From Coprococcus_A sp051877705 (GTDB lineage: Bacteria; Bacillota; Clostridia; Lachnospirales; Lachnospiraceae), in assembly GCA_051877705.1 (NCBI GenBank), contig JBJEJD010000087.1:1-16513 (forward strand): a stretch of DNA of 16,513 bases, written 5' to 3'. The stretch's first letter is position 1. Every line of letters begins with the position of its first letter. Made by a program: the position numbers and the translations under genes. This document shows, one piece after another, positions 6,451 through 14,829 of this stretch. The notes under the pieces are model-generated. The model ran no database searches, had not been told where the DNA came from, and worked only from the letters and a program-made list of their open reading frames with translations.

Positions 6451-7623
6451 ATGAATCAGATAGAAGAATTACTGAGGAGTGTACTGACCTCCATGCTGGT
6501 GGATATAATTATCAGCGGAGCCCGGGGGAGCAGTGGGTTTACAAAGATAAAAGTACGCCCTGTGAAGATAAAGGGAATCATATATTTTCAGGCGGCAAAA
6601 TATACTGACAAGCAGGTTTTTCATGAGAATCTCACAGCAGATGAGGCATTGGATCTGATTGGCAGATGGCTCGTATCGGATTTCAGGCAGGCACAGATCA
6701 GGATGCAGGACAGGAATATTTCGGTCCTTGTCAGCAAGAAGGGCAAAGTGACTGTAAAAACAAAATCATTACCGAACAGCCGCTCACAAAATCTTGAGCA
6801 TAACAGGACAAAGCGCTATATCCTGGAAGAAGGAATTGCCGTGCCGTTTTTGGTGGATCTGGGAGTGATGACGGATTCGGGTAAGATAGTGCGGACAAAA
6901 TATGATAAATACAGACAGATCAATCGTTTCCTGGAATTCATTGAAGATATTCTCCCGGAACTGCCGAAGGGCAGAACACTTCGTATTATTGATTTTGGCT
7001 GCGGTAAGTCTTATCTGACGTTTGCCATGTATTATTATCTGAAGGAATTAAAGGGATATGATCTGAATGTGACGGGACTGGATCTGAAGGAGACGGTCAT
7101 TGCAGAGTGTCAGGCACTGGCAGATCGGTATGGATATGATGGTCTGCATTTTTTGTGTGGCGATATCGCTGATTTTGAAGGAGAAGACAGCGTTGATATG
7201 GTGGTGACACTCCATGCCTGTGATACGGCAACAGATTATGCTCTTTATAAAGCCGTGCGCTGGAAGGCGGGTGTCATATTGTCTGTACCCTGCTGCCAGC
7301 ATGAACTGAACCGGAAGATGAAGTGTGATACTCTGGCGGGAGCTTTTCAATATGGTCTTATACAGGAGCGGACGGCGGCACTGATGACGGATGCCATGAG
7401 AGGACAGCTTCTTGAGATAAAGGGTTACAGGACTCAGCTTCTTGAATTTATTGATATGGAACATACGCCGAAGAATATTCTTATACGTGCCGTGCGGTCA
7501 CAGAAAATGATGCTGCCTGCGGTCAGAAAGCAGCGCATACAGCAGTATGAGACATGCAGAGAGTTCTTTGGTACTGCTCTGACTCTGGAAAGGCTCCTGA
7601 ATGGAACGGAGGCGGAGTTATGA
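6451..7623 (+). CDS. Class I SAM-dependent methyltransferase (Methyltransf_32-like)
   Basis: A 390-aa protein. Residues 1-150 form an N-terminal domain of mixed sheet and helix with many basic residues. Residues 150-350 are a Rossmann-type methyltransferase: SAM motif I DFGCGKSYLTFA (181-192), an acidic motif II residue at D211 (GLDLKE), GDIADF (238-243), LHACDTATDYAL (254-265) and the signature VPCCQHEL (279-286), then EFIDMEHTPKNILIRA (332-347). The DFGCGKSY, HACD and CCQH set is typical of the Methyltransf_32 group, which includes GSTCD-like proteins; substrate is unknown, RNA being a common guess. The start is ATG at 6451 with a weak AAGGTG site that overlaps the stop of the preceding short ORF. 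Its TGA overlaps the next gene's ATG (7620-7623). Confidence 0.88.
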   Translation: MNQIEELLRSVLTSMLVDIIISGARGSSGFTKIKVRPVKIKGIIYFQAAKYTDKQVFHENLTADEALDLIGRWLVSDFRQAQIRMQDRNISVLVSKKGKVTVKTKSLPNSRSQNLEHNRTKRYILEEGIAVPFLVDLGVMTDSGKIVRTKYDKYRQINRFLEFIEDILPELPKGRTLRIIDFGCGKSYLTFAMYYYLKELKGYDLNVTGLDLKETVIAECQALADRYGYDGLHFLCGDIADFEGEDSVDMVVTLHACDTATDYALYKAVRWKAGVILSVPCCQHELNRKMKCDTLAGAFQYGLIQERTAALMTDAMRGQLLEIKGYRTQLLEFIDMEHTPKNILIRAVRSQKMMLPAVRKQRIQQYETCREFFGTALTLERLLNGTEAEL

Positions 7624-10151
7624 GTAAAGTAAAAAAAGCCTCTTTGATTGTACTGTCTTATATCATCGCTTTTATTGTTTCTGTCTGTGTCAGCGGTTTT
7701 ATTTTAAATCAGGGTAAGGTCAGCGGTGTCATTCAGAATACGGGCGCCAGTCTTCCGGTTCTGTATGTTAAGACCGGCGGACGTCTGATGAATGAGATGC
7801 ATGGATACAGGGATGCTGTAGATGCGGGATATTACCGAGATACACTGACACCTGTGGGGGACAGTCAGACCATTAATCTTTGCATGAATGAGTATGATTA
7901 TCCTATCGTATCCGGAAGCTATGAATTGTATAATGACAGGTACGATACGTTGATTGAATCCGGTGAATGTACAGGAATAGAAAAGGTCAATGCCATGCTG
8001 CAGATGCAGGTGGTCTTCAAAAGCAAATTATTTTCAAATCGGGAATATTGTCTTCGTCTCATGATGACAGATGAGGATGGACAGGTTTTTAATTATTATA
8101 CCCGTGTACGTTATGGTTCTGATTTGAAAGCCGCTGAAAAAATGAAATTTGTTCTTGACTTTAATGAAGCGACCTTTGATAAAGACAGTGCATCCCAATT
8201 GGAGTCCTATCTCGAAACGTCTTCATCTGCGAGCAATTCCAATTTCAGCCTTGTGACACTGTATTCTTCCAGTGATGCTGTTACCTGGGGCAATATGGCA
8301 CCATACAGAACCAGTGAAGTAGCCATCAGATTGAAAGAGATCAATACGGAGACGGCGGCTTTTACGCTGACATATACGATTGAGTCATCATCGGGGGATA
8401 TCAATACATTTTATAGAGTGGAAGAATATTACAGGATCAGATGGACCAGTACGAAGATATATCTTCTGGATTTTGAAAGGCGGATGAAGGAAGATATCAG
8501 TCTCACAGATATCAGTGTGGAGAATGGGGCACTTCGTATTGGCATTGGTGATACGTCGGATGTTTCAGTTGAGAATTATGGAACAGAAGAACAACAATAT
8601 ACTTATCTGGCAGGGAACAGCCAGCTGTGGCTGTTTGACAGTACGAACCGTATTCTGACAAAAGTTTATGCGGAATCAGATGAACGTCATAATTGCAGCA
8701 GAGAGGATGAACTGGGAATTAAGGTTGTCCATGCGGATCCTGCAACAGGGGATCTTCATTTTATTGTTTATGGCTATATGCATGATGGAAATTATGAAGG
8801 CAGGGAGGGTGTGATGCTTTACCGCTTCAGTCATGAGGATGTCATGCTGGAGGAGCTGGCTTTTATACCGTTTGATAAGGGATTTCAACAGCTTGAATCC
8901 GGCCTGGAACGGCTGGCGTATATGAATGACAGAGGTGAGATTTATCTGTTGCTGGAAGAGACGGTCTACTGTATTGATGCGACTCTCGGAAGAATGGAAA
9001 CAGCATGGACCGGACTGAACAGCAGCAATTGTTCGGCCTCGGACACAGGCATACTGGTACTGAGCGACGGCGGCAATGAGTATGGCGGAGAACGGCTGAG
9101 AATCATCGATCTGAATACGGATAAAGAAAAGAAAATTGAAGGCGGTCAGTGGCTCATTACACCATTGGGATTTGCCGGAGATGATCTTATTTATGGACTG
9201 CTCGATCCGCAGCTTGTGGCTGAAGATTCAGCAGGTATCGTTCAGGCCCCGATCAGCGAGGTGCATATTATAGACAGTGATCTGAATGAAATTAAAAGTT
9301 ATCAGAAAGACAGCAGTTATATTATGCGTCTGACGATCAGTGAGGGCAATATCGCACTGAAACTTGGAAAAGCTGTGAAAAATGGCAGTTATACAGATTA
9401 TGAGGACGCCGGTGAAGACTATATTATCCGCAACAGTGAAGCGGATACCGGTGCGGTTTATCTGGAAACCAGAAAGGATAGTATACGCGGCGTTCAGAAC
9501 TGGCTGAAACTGGACACATCAAACAGTTTTGTGCCGATTACCCAGACTGCCCGCTATCTTGATCCGGGCTATGATATTACAAAAGAGTATGAATCTTCTG
9601 ATTCAGTGGAACTGTGCTATTATGTATATACAAAGGGTCGTCTGGATGGGACATTCAGTACCGTCAGGGAGGCCATTGACTACGGCAGGACCTATGCGGG
9701 AACTGTAATGAGCAGTCATAAACAGATATTATGGCAGAGGGCCGGAAGGGCTTATATATGGGATCTGGATATAGACGCCATAGGTCAGGCAGACGAAGCC
9801 ACCAGCCTGAACAAAGTGATTCTTGAGACGATTACTGAGTTTGAAGACTGGCAGATGCCGTCGACTGTAGATGCCAGTCAGCCATTGTTTGCCGCGATGA
9901 CGGAGGCGCTTCCGGTGGAGACCATCGACTTGACAGGTATTGAACTGGATGATGTACTGCATTTTATTTATCGTGACAGACTGGTGGCGGCCAGAATTTC
10001 GGATAATATGTATGCATTGATCATCGCTTACGACAATAATTATATCCAGCTGGCGGATCCGGAGGAAGGCGATACTTACTGGCTGAGCATGTCGGCTGCA
10101 GAAAGTCTGTTTGAAGAAAACGGCAATGTATTCTACAGTTATATCGATTAA
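7620..10151 (+). CDS. Large membrane-anchored exported protein, propeller-like repeats, unknown function
   Basis: An 843-aa protein with a basic N-terminus and one hydrophobic segment (about 7-29) that should act as signal anchor, placing the rest outside the membrane. No cell-wall sorting motif or enzyme motif is seen. Residues roughly 335-600 contain recurring units of hydrophobic strand, Asp, turn and strand (LWLFDSTNRIL, VYCIDATLGRM, RLRIIDLNTDKE, VHIIDSDLNEI), which suggests a beta-propeller-like fold; this is inference. The last 200 residues form another mixed domain. I chose ATG 7620 over an upstream in-frame ATG at 7554 because it has GGAGG just upstream, gives an ATGA overlap with the methyltransferase stop, and puts the basic MSKVKK start directly before the membrane helix. 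The gene ends at a 35-bp hairpin. I recall similar unannotated proteins in Lachnospiraceae and cannot name a role. Confidence 0.85.
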   Translation: MSKVKKASLIVLSYIIAFIVSVCVSGFILNQGKVSGVIQNTGASLPVLYVKTGGRLMNEMHGYRDAVDAGYYRDTLTPVGDSQTINLCMNEYDYPIVSGSYELYNDRYDTLIESGECTGIEKVNAMLQMQVVFKSKLFSNREYCLRLMMTDEDGQVFNYYTRVRYGSDLKAAEKMKFVLDFNEATFDKDSASQLESYLETSSSASNSNFSLVTLYSSSDAVTWGNMAPYRTSEVAIRLKEINTETAAFTLTYTIESSSGDINTFYRVEEYYRIRWTSTKIYLLDFERRMKEDISLTDISVENGALRIGIGDTSDVSVENYGTEEQQYTYLAGNSQLWLFDSTNRILTKVYAESDERHNCSREDELGIKVVHADPATGDLHFIVYGYMHDGNYEGREGVMLYRFSHEDVMLEELAFIPFDKGFQQLESGLERLAYMNDRGEIYLLLEETVYCIDATLGRMETAWTGLNSSNCSASDTGILVLSDGGNEYGGERLRIIDLNTDKEKKIEGGQWLITPLGFAGDDLIYGLLDPQLVAEDSAGIVQAPISEVHIIDSDLNEIKSYQKDSSYIMRLTISEGNIALKLGKAVKNGSYTDYEDAGEDYIIRNSEADTGAVYLETRKDSIRGVQNWLKLDTSNSFVPITQTARYLDPGYDITKEYESSDSVELCYYVYTKGRLDGTFSTVREAIDYGRTYAGTVMSSHKQILWQRAGRAYIWDLDIDAIGQADEATSLNKVILETITEFEDWQMPSTVDASQPLFAAMTEALPVETIDLTGIELDDVLHFIYRDRLVAARISDNMYALIIAYDNNYIQLADPEEGDTYWLSMSAAESLFEENGNVFYSYID

Positions 10152-10167
10152 CTGGTAAAGGCATATT

Positions 10168-10254
10168 AACAGGAGAGAACGGGATATAATTCTTCGGAGA
10201 ACATGCTCATCGCAAATCGTTCTCCTGAAGAACTATATCCCGTTCTCTCCTGTT
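10168..10254. terminator. Long 35-bp hairpin between convergent genes
   Basis: Arms 10168-10202 and 10219-10254 are reverse complements with one mismatch and one single-base bulge, around a 16-nt loop. The outer part pairs AACAGGAGAGAACGGGATATA perfectly except at its boundary. It starts 16 nt after the stop of the 843-aa gene and ends 12 nt before the stop of the - strand DUF4250 gene. A bidirectional transcription end is likely, although neither side has a strong T-tract. Confidence 0.7.
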
Positions 10255-10266
10255 TCTCGAATAAAA

Positions 10267-10443
10267 TCAGATAAACTGGTTAATGGCAGGATCATAGACA
10301 TAATCAATAGATGCCAGTTTTTCGCATATTTTTTCCCTGTCGATATCACAGGATAAACAGAACTCATCCAGAGACGGATAGTGATCGCGCAGCTGTGTGT
10401 TGATCACAGACAACAGCATCACAGGATCGTTTGGTATATTCAT
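10267..10443 (-). CDS. DUF4250 domain-containing small protein
   Basis: A 58-aa protein whose beginning, MNIPNDPVMLLSVINTQLRD, and end, ASIDYVYDPAINQFI, match the DUF4250 family as I recall it; these are short, highly conserved proteins of Clostridia with no known function. AAAGGAGG precedes the ATG (10441-10443) by 6 nt. The protein is soluble, with two cysteines in the middle. It diverges from pfkA with a 170-nt gap and ends next to the long hairpin at 10168-10254. Its size, strong ribosome binding site and family match make it a real gene despite its shortness. Confidence 0.88.
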   Translation of the reverse strand: MNIPNDPVMLLSVINTQLRDHYPSLDEFCLSCDIDREKICEKLASIDYVYDPAINQFI

Positions 10444-10463
10444 AGGCTGCCTCCTTTTATTAC

Positions 10464-10493
10464 AGTGTATCAGAAAAATTCTATGTCTGTCTA
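10464..10493 (-). promoter_or_regulatory. Candidate promoter for the DUF4250 gene
   Basis: On the - strand, TAGACA (10488-10493) and TACACT (10464-10469) are 18 nt apart, about 20 nt before the start codon. The -35 is a good match, the -10 a fair one. The leader would be short. Confidence 0.35.
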
Positions 10494-10494
10494 C

Positions 10495-10523
10495 TTGTAA
10501 TTCTTATTTCGTGATGTTACAAT
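10495..10523 (+). promoter_or_regulatory. Candidate housekeeping promoter of pfkA
   Basis: TTGTAA (10495-10500) and TACAAT (10518-10523) are separated by exactly 17 nt. This gives a leader of about 85 nt before pfkA, which contains a small TGACG-GAG-CGTCA hairpin near 10567-10579. Confidence 0.65.
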
Positions 10524-10613
10524 ACTTAAGAAATAATTGGCTTTTTAACAGTCCATGATATATGATTGACGGAGCGTCATATCATTGATGAGTGAGAATA
10601 TGGAGGACATAAG

Positions 10614-11588
10614 ATGGGCGAGATTAAAACAATTGGCGTTTTGACAAGTGGCGGCGATGCTCCTGGTATGAATGCGGCTATTCGTGCGATTGTACGTACA
10701 GCTATTGCCAGTGGCCTGAAGGTAAAGGGTATCATGAGAGGATATGCGGGTCTTCTGAATGAAGAGATTGTGGATATGGATACCCACAGTGTTTCAGAGA
10801 TCATGCGCCGCGGCGGTACGATTTTATATACAGCAAGATGCAAGGAGTTTATGACGAAGGAAGGCCAGGAGAAGGCTGCAGAGATTCTGAGAAGGCATGA
10901 GATTGACGGACTGATCGTCATCGGTGGTGACGGTTCTTTCCGGGGTGCCCAGAAGCTGTCGGCTCTTGGCATTAATACCATTGGTATACCAGGCACCATC
11001 GATCTGGATATTGCCTGTACAGATTATACGATCGGTTTTGATACGGCTGTCAATACAGCGGTGGCAGCTATAGATAAGATTAAGGATACATCCATGTCCC
11101 ATGAGAGATGCAGTATCATTGAGGTTATGGGAAGGAATGCCGGATATATCGCGCTCTGGTGTGAGATTGCCAACGGTGCGGATGGTATCCTGATTCCTGA
11201 GAAGGAACAGTTCGATGAGCAGGATCTGATCGAGACGATTCTGTCCAACCGTCTGAAGGGCAAGAAACATCATGTGGTCATCAATGCGGAAGGTATCGGT
11301 GATTCCAACCGTCTGGCCAAGCGCATTGAAACGGCTACGGGTATTGAGACGAGAGCAACCATTCTCGGACATATTCAGCGCGGCGGTTCACCGTCTGCCA
11401 AGGACAGAGTTTATGCGGCTACCATGGGTGCTTATGCCGTAGACCTTCTTTATGGCGGGGCTACCAACAGAGTTATTGCTTACAAGGCCGGACAATTCAC
11501 TGATTTCGATATTGACGAAGCACTGGCTATGAAGAAGAGCATTGATGAGTATCAGTTCCTGATCAGTCGTTTGATGGTTATGTATTAG
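10614..11588 (+). CDS. pfkA: ATP-dependent 6-phosphofructokinase
   Basis: Phosphorylates fructose-6-phosphate to fructose-1,6-bisphosphate in glycolysis. The 324-aa length is standard for the bacterial enzyme. Visible motifs are the nucleotide loop TSGGDAPGMNAAIRA (11-25), GGDGSFRG (104-111), PGTIDLD (126-132) with catalytic D130, ERCSIIEVMGRNAGY (164-178) and GHIQRGGSPSAKDR (252-265). Gly at 107 and Gly at 127, where PPi-dependent enzymes have Asp and Lys, indicate ATP as phosphoryl donor. The usual TIDND is TIDLD here, a change I recall from other Lachnospiraceae PFKs. GGAGG lies 7 nt before the ATG. A good promoter lies upstream and a GC-rich hairpin follows, so the gene is probably monocistronic. 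Confidence 0.96.
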   Translation: MGEIKTIGVLTSGGDAPGMNAAIRAIVRTAIASGLKVKGIMRGYAGLLNEEIVDMDTHSVSEIMRRGGTILYTARCKEFMTKEGQEKAAEILRRHEIDGLIVIGGDGSFRGAQKLSALGINTIGIPGTIDLDIACTDYTIGFDTAVNTAVAAIDKIKDTSMSHERCSIIEVMGRNAGYIALWCEIANGADGILIPEKEQFDEQDLIETILSNRLKGKKHHVVINAEGIGDSNRLAKRIETATGIETRATILGHIQRGGSPSAKDRVYAATMGAYAVDLLYGGATNRVIAYKAGQFTDFDIDEALAMKKSIDEYQFLISRLMVMY

Positions 11589-11605
11589 AATATAATTAAA
11601 ATATT

Positions 11606-11649
11606 AGACCGCCGTGTCAGAGAGCTGTTTATTTCTGATACGGCGGTCT
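11606..11649. terminator. Bidirectional terminator between pfkA and the araC-family gene
   Basis: AGACCGCCGTGTCAG (11606-11620) pairs with CTGATACGGCGGTCT (11635-11649), 15 bp with one G-U pair and a 14-nt loop. It is GC-rich and sits between convergent genes. On the - strand it is followed by an AT-rich run (TAATATTTTAATTA); on the + strand the T-tract is short. Confidence 0.75.
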
Positions 11650-11656
11650 TGTGATG

Positions 11657-12703
11657 TCAGGTCGAAACTTTTCTGAATTCGGCAGGAGCTACACCATATT
11701 TTTGACGGAAGAGCTTGTAGAAAAAACCGCGGTTATGGTATCCAACGATCTCTGCAATTTCTTCCACTGTCTTGTCTGTAGTCTGAAGCAGGTGTTCGGC
11801 CTTACTGAGGCGGATCTGCTGAACATAGGCAGAATAGGTCAGGCCTGTTTTGCTTTTGATCAGACGGTTGAAATAATCTTCCTGAAAGTGAAAGACCGCT
11901 GATAATTCCTGAGTGGTAATGGTTTTATAATGTTTTTCTATATAATCTGATATTTCTTCAAAAACAATCCACTGCATGGTTTTTCGCTGCTCCTTGGACA
12001 GGGCGAATTCATAGCGGGTACTGAGTGTGTGGAAAATGCGAAGAAGAAGGCCTTTTCGTATGTAGTGTGTACCTGCCTGAGCCTCTATGAGCTCCTGCAG
12101 CAGCTGGCACAGATAGTTTTCCAGCAGCTGATCAGCATCATTTGAAGGTTTAAAATGGATATATTGCTGCAAATCTTTTTGCTTAAGAAGAGCTGATTGC
12201 AGAAATGAACTGATTTTCTGTGTTGTAATGTTCTCGTCCATAATCTCTGAAAACATATCATTGGCAATTCCCAGAAATAAGATGACGGCAGACTGGTTCA
12301 GCAGATAGTCCTGATGGAGACAGTTCTTGTCGATGAGACACAGATCTCCCTTTGAGAAAACGATATCTTTTCCGAGAATCCTCTGACGGAATTCTCCGTC
12401 GACCACATAAGCCAGCTCAATATAATCATGGGTATGGAGCTGTGTCTTGAGATCTGTCGTATAATGCAGCCGATAGGCGAAGGGCTCAGGAGAGGGATAC
12501 ATGGTTGCGTGAACCGTTTCTCCGGCTGCAATATACCAGCAGACTGCAAAAATACGTTCACGATCTATGAGCGGATAGGTCTTGACTTCCTGGGCGGATT
12601 TGGAATATTCAGGGCAGACGAGGCGGCTGCCCATCCGATGTTCCGGAGACAGCTCCCTGTTCTGAGAGACTGTAATGGTTTTGCATAATTCATATAGCTT
12701 CAA
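11657..12703 (-). CDS. AraC family transcriptional regulator with cupin sensor domain
   Basis: A sugar-responsive activator is the likely role. The 348-aa protein has a cupin-like sensor (LHTHDYIELAYVVDGE through SKGDLCLIDKNCLH, about 88-132), a helical linker, and a C-terminal double helix-turn-helix. The first is TTQELSAVFHFQEDYFNRLI; the second is VEEIAEIVGYHNRGFFYKLF, ending in the family's KYGVAPAEFR. The start is uncertain. A TTG at 12710-12712 would sit only 1 nt from the GAAAGGA site, so the next in-frame TTG (12701-12703), 10 nt away, is more plausible; both are non-ATG. It lies 45 nt after the DUF624 gene on the same strand and diverges from the GH43/ABC genes, its probable targets. 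Confidence 0.9.
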   Translation of the reverse strand: MKLYELCKTITVSQNRELSPEHRMGSRLVCPEYSKSAQEVKTYPLIDRERIFAVCWYIAAGETVHATMYPSPEPFAYRLHYTTDLKTQLHTHDYIELAYVVDGEFRQRILGKDIVFSKGDLCLIDKNCLHQDYLLNQSAVILFLGIANDMFSEIMDENITTQKISSFLQSALLKQKDLQQYIHFKPSNDADQLLENYLCQLLQELIEAQAGTHYIRKGLLLRIFHTLSTRYEFALSKEQRKTMQWIVFEEISDYIEKHYKTITTQELSAVFHFQEDYFNRLIKSKTGLTYSAYVQQIRLSKAEHLLQTTDKTVEEIAEIVGYHNRGFFYKLFRQKYGVAPAEFRKVST

Positions 12704-12748
12704 AAATATCAATTCCTTTCAGATGGATCTGCGTTCTGCCGCAGCGGC

Positions 12749-13402
12749 TCAGATGCGGTCCATGCCGGAGATCTCGGCATCATGTTTCAATTCGTCCGGC
12801 AGATATTTACGGAAAATATGAACAAATATATTGGATGCCAGATATCCCAGCAGTCCGGCGCCGCAGACCAGCATCAATCCCATAAAAGGCTGGTAGAACA
12901 GACCGAGAAACACGAAGCTTCCGATGATGACGATCAGCAGCAGAGAAAGATGGAAATTCTGAATAGACATCAGGAAAGCATTCTTGAAATTATCCCTGAT
13001 AGTATTATCGAATTTGGCCTGTACAGGGAAGATATAAAGAAGTATCAGGATGAAGGGGATCAAAAGGACGGAGCAGCTGATGAGCATCAGTTTGCCCATT
13101 GGCCCACTGACGGCCATACCGATACGCAGATCGGTAAATAAGACCAGGCCCACGAGCACCATAATGATCCACATGATGGTCGATTGACGGAAATTGGACT
13201 TGAAGGCTTTGAAAAAATTGCCCGTAACATAGCCTTCGTTGGTGCGTATCCTGCGCATGGCACTATAATAAAGTGCTGTTGTGGAGGCCCCGATCGTCAC
13301 TATAGGGAGGCTGCATATGAGCCACAGAACATGAAGGACTACAATATCAGCTACAAGATAAAGAAAACGGGACAGCATACTGTCATACGAAAAAATATTC
13401 AT
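12749..13402 (-). CDS. YesL/DUF624 family membrane protein
   Basis: A 217-aa protein with about five hydrophobic segments (roughly 12-34, 75-97, 103-125, 150-170, 172-193). The start, LYLVADIVVLHVLWLICSLPIVTIGASTTALYY, is typical of DUF624, as are the TGNFFKAFKSNFRQST loop and the FxNTIRDNFKNAFLMS region. YesL-type proteins are found in sugar-ABC and rhamnogalacturonan or arabinan loci of Firmicutes; their biochemical role is unknown. AAAGGGG lies 8 nt before the ATG. It is the first gene of a two-gene unit with the AraC-type regulator, divergent from GH43. Confidence 0.9.
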   Translation of the reverse strand: MNIFSYDSMLSRFLYLVADIVVLHVLWLICSLPIVTIGASTTALYYSAMRRIRTNEGYVTGNFFKAFKSNFRQSTIMWIIMVLVGLVLFTDLRIGMAVSGPMGKLMLISCSVLLIPFILILLYIFPVQAKFDNTIRDNFKNAFLMSIQNFHLSLLLIVIIGSFVFLGLFYQPFMGLMLVCGAGLLGYLASNIFVHIFRKYLPDELKHDAEISGMDRI

Positions 13403-13476
13403 ATTTCATACCCCTTTCATAAGCGTCGATTTACAGGTTACTATTAAAATGTGCTGAATTATTTGGTTTAAGTATT

Positions 13477-13505
13477 ATTATAAGCCGTCAAAAATAAAAA
13501 GTCGA
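13477..13505 (-). promoter_or_regulatory. Candidate promoter of the DUF624-araC unit
   Basis: On the - strand, TCGACT (13500-13505) and a perfect TATAAT (13477-13482) are 17 nt apart. The leader would be about 70 nt. Confidence 0.5.
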
Positions 13506-13580
13506 CTAAAATCAGTCTGTTATCTTTCACAAAATTATTTAGATTTATATGTAATATTTTAATAAAAACTAAAACAAATA

Positions 13581-13609
13581 TTGCCCAAAGTCATTCAATA
13601 GTGTAGACT
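13581..13609 (+). promoter_or_regulatory. Weak candidate promoter of the GH43 gene
   Basis: TTGCCC (13581-13586) and TAGACT (13604-13609) are 17 nt apart and match only 4 of 6 positions each, as expected for an activator-dependent promoter. An alternative -10 is TATATC near 13627. Confidence 0.35.
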
Positions 13610-13647
13610 GTATTTGTATATCAATTATATCAGGAAGGATACAGGTT

Positions 13648-14619
13648 ATGGGAAGCAGAAAAATTCGTGAAACTGAATATAATAAACCGCTGATTGAGCA
13701 GAGGGCGGATCCGTATGTCTATCGTTATGCAGATGGGACTTATTATTTTACGGCTTCGGTGCCTGATTATGACCGCATAATATTACGACATTCAACTACA
13801 ATACGTGGATTAAAGGATGCAGAGGAGGTAACCGTCTGGGTCAAGCATGAGGAAGGTCCTCAGAGTCTTCATGTATGGGCTCCGGAGATACATTATCTTG
13901 AAGGAGAATGGTACATTTATTATGCTGCAGGGGATAAGGCGCATAAATGGAGAATCAGGCCATATGTGCTGAAATGTACCGGTCAGGATCCAATGACAGA
14001 TCCGTGGATCGAACTTGGCATGATGCAGCCGGCTGACGGTGATAAATTTTCATTTAAGGATTTTTCTCTGGATGCGACAGTTTTATGTCATAAGGGGGAG
14101 AAATACTTTGTGTGGGCAGAAAAGGTTGGCCATGGGAAGAAGGTTTCCAATCTTTATATAGCTCGAATGGAATCTCCGTGGAAGCTGGCCACGGCGCAGG
14201 TTCTGCTGACGGGACCGGATTATGATTGGGAACGTGTCGGATTCTGGGTAAATGAAGGCCCGGCGTTTCTGAAACATGACGGGAAGATATTTATGACTTA
14301 TTCTGCCAGTGAGACAGGGGCATGCTATTGTATGGGTATGCTCAGTATTGATGAGGACAGTGATCTTCTGGATCCAAGAGCATGGAAGAAAGAGCGTTAT
14401 CCGGTAATGACCACAGATGCTGAGAAGGGTATTTATGGTCCGGGACACAATTCCTTTGTGAAAGGTGAGGACGGCGTCACAGATTATTGCATTTTCCATG
14501 CCCGTCAATACGAGAAAATTAAAGGTAATCCGTTATACGATGCCAATCGTCATGCGATGATGATAGCCGTAAGATATGACGAAAAAGGAATCCCGATATT
14601 TGATTTGAGCCGGCAATAA
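13648..14619 (+). CDS. Family 43 glycoside hydrolase (probable cytoplasmic arabinofuranosidase or xylosidase)
   Basis: Hydrolyses arabinosyl or xylosyl ends of imported oligosaccharides. The 323-aa protein is a single five-bladed GH43 domain with the three catalytic acids visible: general base D21 in RADPYVY, pKa-setting D142 in FSLDATV, and general acid E203 in NEGPAFL. WAPEIHY (77-83) and GPGHNSF (264-270), whose His supports the active site in GH43 enzymes, are also present. There is no signal peptide and no binding module, so it should act inside the cell on substrates brought in by the neighbouring ABC transporter. The GPGHNSF and WAPEIHY set resembles exo-arabinofuranosidase-type members, but exact specificity cannot be read from sequence. 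AGGAAGG lies 9 nt before the ATG. An intrinsic terminator follows 30 nt after the stop. Confidence 0.9.
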   Translation: MGSRKIRETEYNKPLIEQRADPYVYRYADGTYYFTASVPDYDRIILRHSTTIRGLKDAEEVTVWVKHEEGPQSLHVWAPEIHYLEGEWYIYYAAGDKAHKWRIRPYVLKCTGQDPMTDPWIELGMMQPADGDKFSFKDFSLDATVLCHKGEKYFVWAEKVGHGKKVSNLYIARMESPWKLATAQVLLTGPDYDWERVGFWVNEGPAFLKHDGKIFMTYSASETGACYCMGMLSIDEDSDLLDPRAWKKERYPVMTTDAEKGIYGPGHNSFVKGEDGVTDYCIFHARQYEKIKGNPLYDANRHAMMIAVRYDEKGIPIFDLSRQ

Positions 14620-14648
14620 GACAAACAAAAAGAAAAATACATAGGGAG

Positions 14649-14685
14649 AACTGCTGTGTGAGTGAAATTGCACGGCAGTTTTTTT
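14649..14685 (+). terminator. Intrinsic terminator after the GH43 gene
   Basis: AACTGCTGTG (14649-14658) pairs with CACGGCAGTT (14671-14680), with one G-U pair, and is followed by a run of seven T ending at 14685. This is a textbook rho-independent terminator and separates GH43 from the ABC genes. Confidence 0.85.
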
Positions 14686-14714
14686 GTACAAAATACATAC
14701 ACAGATGGAAATAG

Positions 14715-14730
14715 TTTAGATAAATCTAAA
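14715..14730. promoter_or_regulatory. Small palindrome TTTAGAT-AA-ATCTAAA, possible operator
   Basis: A 7-bp inverted repeat with a 2-nt centre lies in the 306-nt AT-rich gap between GH43 and the binding-protein gene. One TTTAGAT half-site also occurs upstream of GH43 (13538-13544). Its AT content makes chance plausible. Confidence 0.25.
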
Positions 14731-14829
14731 ATAAATAAAAAACAATGGGCAAATAGTACAAAAAATAGCGAATAAAATTATATACAATAATGAAATTGCT
14801 ATTAATGTTTAGAAAAATATAAAAAAATA

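Noticed and set aside
7554..7622. Extended start for the 843-aa protein at ATG 7554
   Set aside because: It would put 22 residues before the basic start and membrane helix, lacks a good ribosome binding site, and would overlap the methyltransferase by 70 nt.
11657..11902. Short + strand frame opposite the AraC helix-turn-helix region
   Set aside because: It is antisense to a clear domain and starts inside the region after the pfkA terminator with no ribosome binding site.
12704..12712. TTG at 12712 as start of the AraC-type regulator
   Set aside because: It lies about 1 nt from the GAAAGGA site, too close for initiation; the next in-frame TTG has normal spacing. Still uncertain.
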